Source of the DNA: SAR202 cluster bacterium Casp-Chloro-G3
GTDB lineage: Bacteria > Chloroflexota > Dehalococcoidia > Lucifugimonadales > UBA3495
DNA length: 53,070 nucleotides
Direction: 5' to 3'
Assembly: GCA_002816715.1 (NCBI GenBank)
Contig: MUCJ01000038.1
Coordinates: 1-53,070, forward strand
Each line of letters starts with the position of its first letter. Within the stretch, counting starts at the first letter, position 1. The notes beneath the pieces are model-generated. The model was not told the origin of the DNA. It saw only the letters and a list, made by a program, of their open reading frames with translations, and did no database searches. Positions 51,170-53,070 of the stretch are shown here, piece after piece. The position numbers and the translations under genes were made by a program.

Positions 51170-51528
51170 GGTTCTAGTTACCTCCGAAAATTAGGGACGC
51201 ATATACATAGAGGAGCCACCAATTTGGCTAGTGACAAGCACATTCGATGTTAACAAAGGCCCTATTTGTTGTCAAGAAATTGTGAGTGGCGGGACAATTG
51301 CCAAGTCGTGGAGAGTCCGCTCATGGTGACCCTTCGGCAATCTCAGGACAGGCTTGACGAACCATGCGTGGGCTACAGGGTTTGCTGTCCTGTCCTTCGA
51401 GAGCCGCAGGACGAGCGGTTAAGTGGCTCGGCCAAACTTTGTTACCAATGCATCACCCATCTGCCGCTAGCTTTGAACCAATGATATAATATCTTCGCTA
51501 TGCTTTTTTACAACTGCCACCATTTCTG
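51170..51528. other. Intergenic gap with family 3 repeats and an extended -10 promoter
   Basis: The 359-base divergent gap contains family 3 repeat arms at about 51310-51421 (CCGCTCATGGTGACCCTTCG and TCCTTCGAGAGCCGCAGGAC, GAGCGG). The thrC GGAGG site lies at its left end. TGATATAAT at 51482-51490 is an extended -10 element for the antiporter. No gene is visible. Confidence 0.65.
51482..51490 (+). promoter_or_regulatory. Extended -10 promoter for the antiporter gene
   Basis: TGATATAAT is a consensus extended -10 with the TGn motif, 38 bases before the ATG at 51529. No -35 hexamer is recognised, which extended -10 promoters do not need. The resulting leader is about 32 bases. Confidence 0.6.
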
Positions 51529-52935
51529 ATGCTTGAAAATATATACGGTCTGCCTGTCCTCCTTTCCGTTCTTCAATCCGGGGAAAGCGGGGTTACCGAA
51601 ATAATCATCGATCTCCTGATCCAGTTGGCGGTCATCCTCTTTGCGGCTAAAATTGCTGGCGAGTTAGCGTCACGCTATCTGAAACTGCCGCCGGTGTTGG
51701 CCGAGTTGGGTGTCGGGGTGCTGATCGGCCCCTTTGCTTTGGGCGCAATCAACATTCCGGGATTTGGGCCGCTGTTTCCCATTCCGCTGGTTGATGGCGT
51801 GGCCGCGACCATTCCGGTCAGCAATGAACTGTTCTCGTTGGCCCAAATCGGTTCCATCTTCTTGCTGTTTGCCATTGGCCTGGAAACTAATTTACGCCAG
51901 TTCCTCCGCTATGCCGGGCCAGCCACCGCTGTGGCGTTGGGCGGCGTGATTGTCCCCTTCGCGTTGGGTGCGGGCGCGACGGTACTGTTCGGTTTTGACG
52001 ACGGAGGGGGATTCACTTCACCCAAAGCGTTGTTCATGGGCGCAATAATGACCGCTACCTCGGTGGGTATTACTGCCCGGGTGCTGGCCGACCTGAACCG
52101 CCTGGACTCCCCCGAAGGGGTGACCGTTCTGGCGGCGGCGGTGGTTGACGACGTGTTGGGAATTTTGGTGCTTACCGTGGTGGTGGGCATCAGCGTAGCA
52201 GGCACCTTCTCCCTGGCCAGTGTCGGGTGGATCACCTTCAAGGCCGTCGGTTTCTGGTTGGGGCTGACCGCGGTTGGGATACTGGCCGCGCCCTACCTGG
52301 AAAAATTGGTCAACCTTTTCCGCGCTCCTGGGGCTGGTCTGGTTATGATGTCGGCGTTGGCGTTACTGGCGGCGGGCATGGCCGAGATATTTGGCCTGGC
52401 CTTTATCATTGGAGCTTTCTCCATTGGTCTGGCCCTCTCCACCACCAACCTGGGACGCCGGGTAGAGGAACAACTGATTCCGGTTAACGAAATTCTGGTT
52501 CCGGTCTTCTTTGTGGTGATGGGCATGCTGGTGGACGTTAGCTCAATGGCCAACGGTCTAGCCTTCGGGTTAATCATCTCGGTCCTGGCCGTTCTGTCCA
52601 AGGTACTGGGGTCTGGGGTGCCCGCGCTGTTCACCGGTTTCAACCTGCGGGGGAGCGCCCGGGTGGGTGTGGGCATGATGCCCCGAGGCGAGGTGGCGCT
52701 GATTATCGCTGGTATCGGTCTATCTCAGGGCATCATCGCGCAGAGCCTGTTCGGTGTGAGCATCATGATGACCGTAATTACAACTCTGGTGGCCCCGATA
52801 GTTCTGATACCGCTGTTCCGAGCGGAAGGCAGCGGTCTGCGTCGCCACGAGCCTACCGGAGTTGAATCTCCGTCTCCTAGGCCCCGTTCGATTACCGCTG
52901 AGGACACCGCCAATGACGATTGGGATTCGGCATGA
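51529..52935 (+). CDS. Cation:proton antiporter, CPA2 (KefB/NapA-like) family
   Basis: The 468-residue integral membrane protein has about 12-13 hydrophobic segments. LPPVLAELGVGVLIGPFALG, SIFLLFAIGLETNLRQFLRYAGPA and TATSVGITARVLADL match the CPA2 Na(+)/H(+) exchanger domain, and AVVDDVLGILVL holds the paired aspartates of the ion-binding site. LVPVFFVVMGMLVDVSSM follows. The last ~50 residues are hydrophilic (TAEDTANDDWDSA) and lack the TrkA/RCK domains of KefB. It probably exchanges Na(+) or K(+) for protons across the plasma membrane. Solitary gene. Confidence 0.9.
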   Translation: MLENIYGLPVLLSVLQSGESGVTEIIIDLLIQLAVILFAAKIAGELASRYLKLPPVLAELGVGVLIGPFALGAINIPGFGPLFPIPLVDGVAATIPVSNELFSLAQIGSIFLLFAIGLETNLRQFLRYAGPATAVALGGVIVPFALGAGATVLFGFDDGGGFTSPKALFMGAIMTATSVGITARVLADLNRLDSPEGVTVLAAAVVDDVLGILVLTVVVGISVAGTFSLASVGWITFKAVGFWLGLTAVGILAAPYLEKLVNLFRAPGAGLVMMSALALLAAGMAEIFGLAFIIGAFSIGLALSTTNLGRRVEEQLIPVNEILVPVFFVVMGMLVDVSSMANGLAFGLIISVLAVLSKVLGSGVPALFTGFNLRGSARVGVGMMPRGEVALIIAGIGLSQGIIAQSLFGVSIMMTVITTLVAPIVLIPLFRAEGSGLRRHEPTGVESPSPRPRSITAEDTANDDWDSA

Positions 52936-53070
52936 CATGATAAGAAGAGAGTCCAACGTATTGACAAAGTAATAAGCAATTCTTAGAACTCGTCGCCAAA
53001 TAACACCGCACTTGGATTGCCGGTGAATGATTCTTGGCCAATACCTGATCCTGACAGGTAGACACATTGG
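52936..53070. other. Window end, no feature recognised
   Basis: The 135 bases after the antiporter stop show no confident gene, repeat or hairpin. A frame on the minus strand is only a shadow. Confidence 0.5.

Overview
The window (about 57% GC by eye) reads as a chromosomal piece of an uncultured Chloroflexota bacterium, most likely Dehalococcoidia or a SAR202-like lineage. The reasons are inferential: orphan family-5 peptide-binding lipoproteins, an F420-dependent reductase, secreted IPT/TIG and DUF3344-like proteins, CaiB-type CoA transferase, Ldh_2 and PEP-mutase-type enzymes, a CysO-like/NIL/threonine synthase cluster, and many short palindromic repeats between genes. I recognise no rRNA, tRNA, CRISPR array, prophage or complete insertion sequence.

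Layout. 1-850: a probable end of an IS630-type transposase overlapping a secreted-protein gene that may be cut short. 1-9.6 kb: PcrA-type helicase, a secreted TIG protein, GNAT, NIPSNAP, Ldh_2 dehydrogenase, a pilin/archaellin-like membrane-anchored protein preceded by 17-bp tandem repeats, and an M42 peptidase flanked by two copies of one miniature element. 9.9-17.1 kb: housekeeping block sucCD, hflKC and ftsH (membrane proteolysis) with a small unknown gene. 17.3-25.8 kb: PQQ-type sugar dehydrogenase, asparaginase, molybdopterin sulfite-oxidase-family enzyme, TfoX-N protein, family III CoA transferase, EEP nuclease and DUF2851 protein. 25.9-31.9 kb: three paralogous small cupins, DUF429, PEP-mutase-like enzyme, Tgt and a TauE/SafE permease. 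32-38.7 kb: aroB-aroK-VOC and pcm, a zinc alcohol dehydrogenase, a low-GC unknown gene bounded by a duplication of the dehydrogenase 3' end, a HAD phosphatase and a small two-repeat protein. 38.9-42.7 kb: two tandem paralogous peptide-binding lipoproteins without permeases. 42.8-53 kb: small unknown proteins, F420 reductase, VOC, PIG-L deacetylase, gamma carbonic anhydrase, a YeaQ/GlsB-like membrane protein with a possibly broken start, the CysO-like/NIL/threonine synthase operon and a CPA2 antiporter.

How the parts fit. FtsH and HflK/HflC form a known membrane quality-control complex. SucCD serves the TCA cycle. AroB and AroK are consecutive-pathway shikimate enzymes. The sulfite-oxidase-family enzyme, TauE/SafE permease and sulfur-carrier cluster hint at sulfur metabolism, but they are not one operon. 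Several distinct families of short inverted-repeat elements fill most intergenic gaps; some have TA at their tips, which would fit mobilisation by an IS630/Tc1-type transposase such as the one suggested at the left edge. No single new defence-like system is evident. The most unusual items are the repeat families, the pilin-like gene with its tandem-repeat leader, the CysO-like protein with residues after its GG, and the low-GC insertion at the dehydrogenase 3' end.
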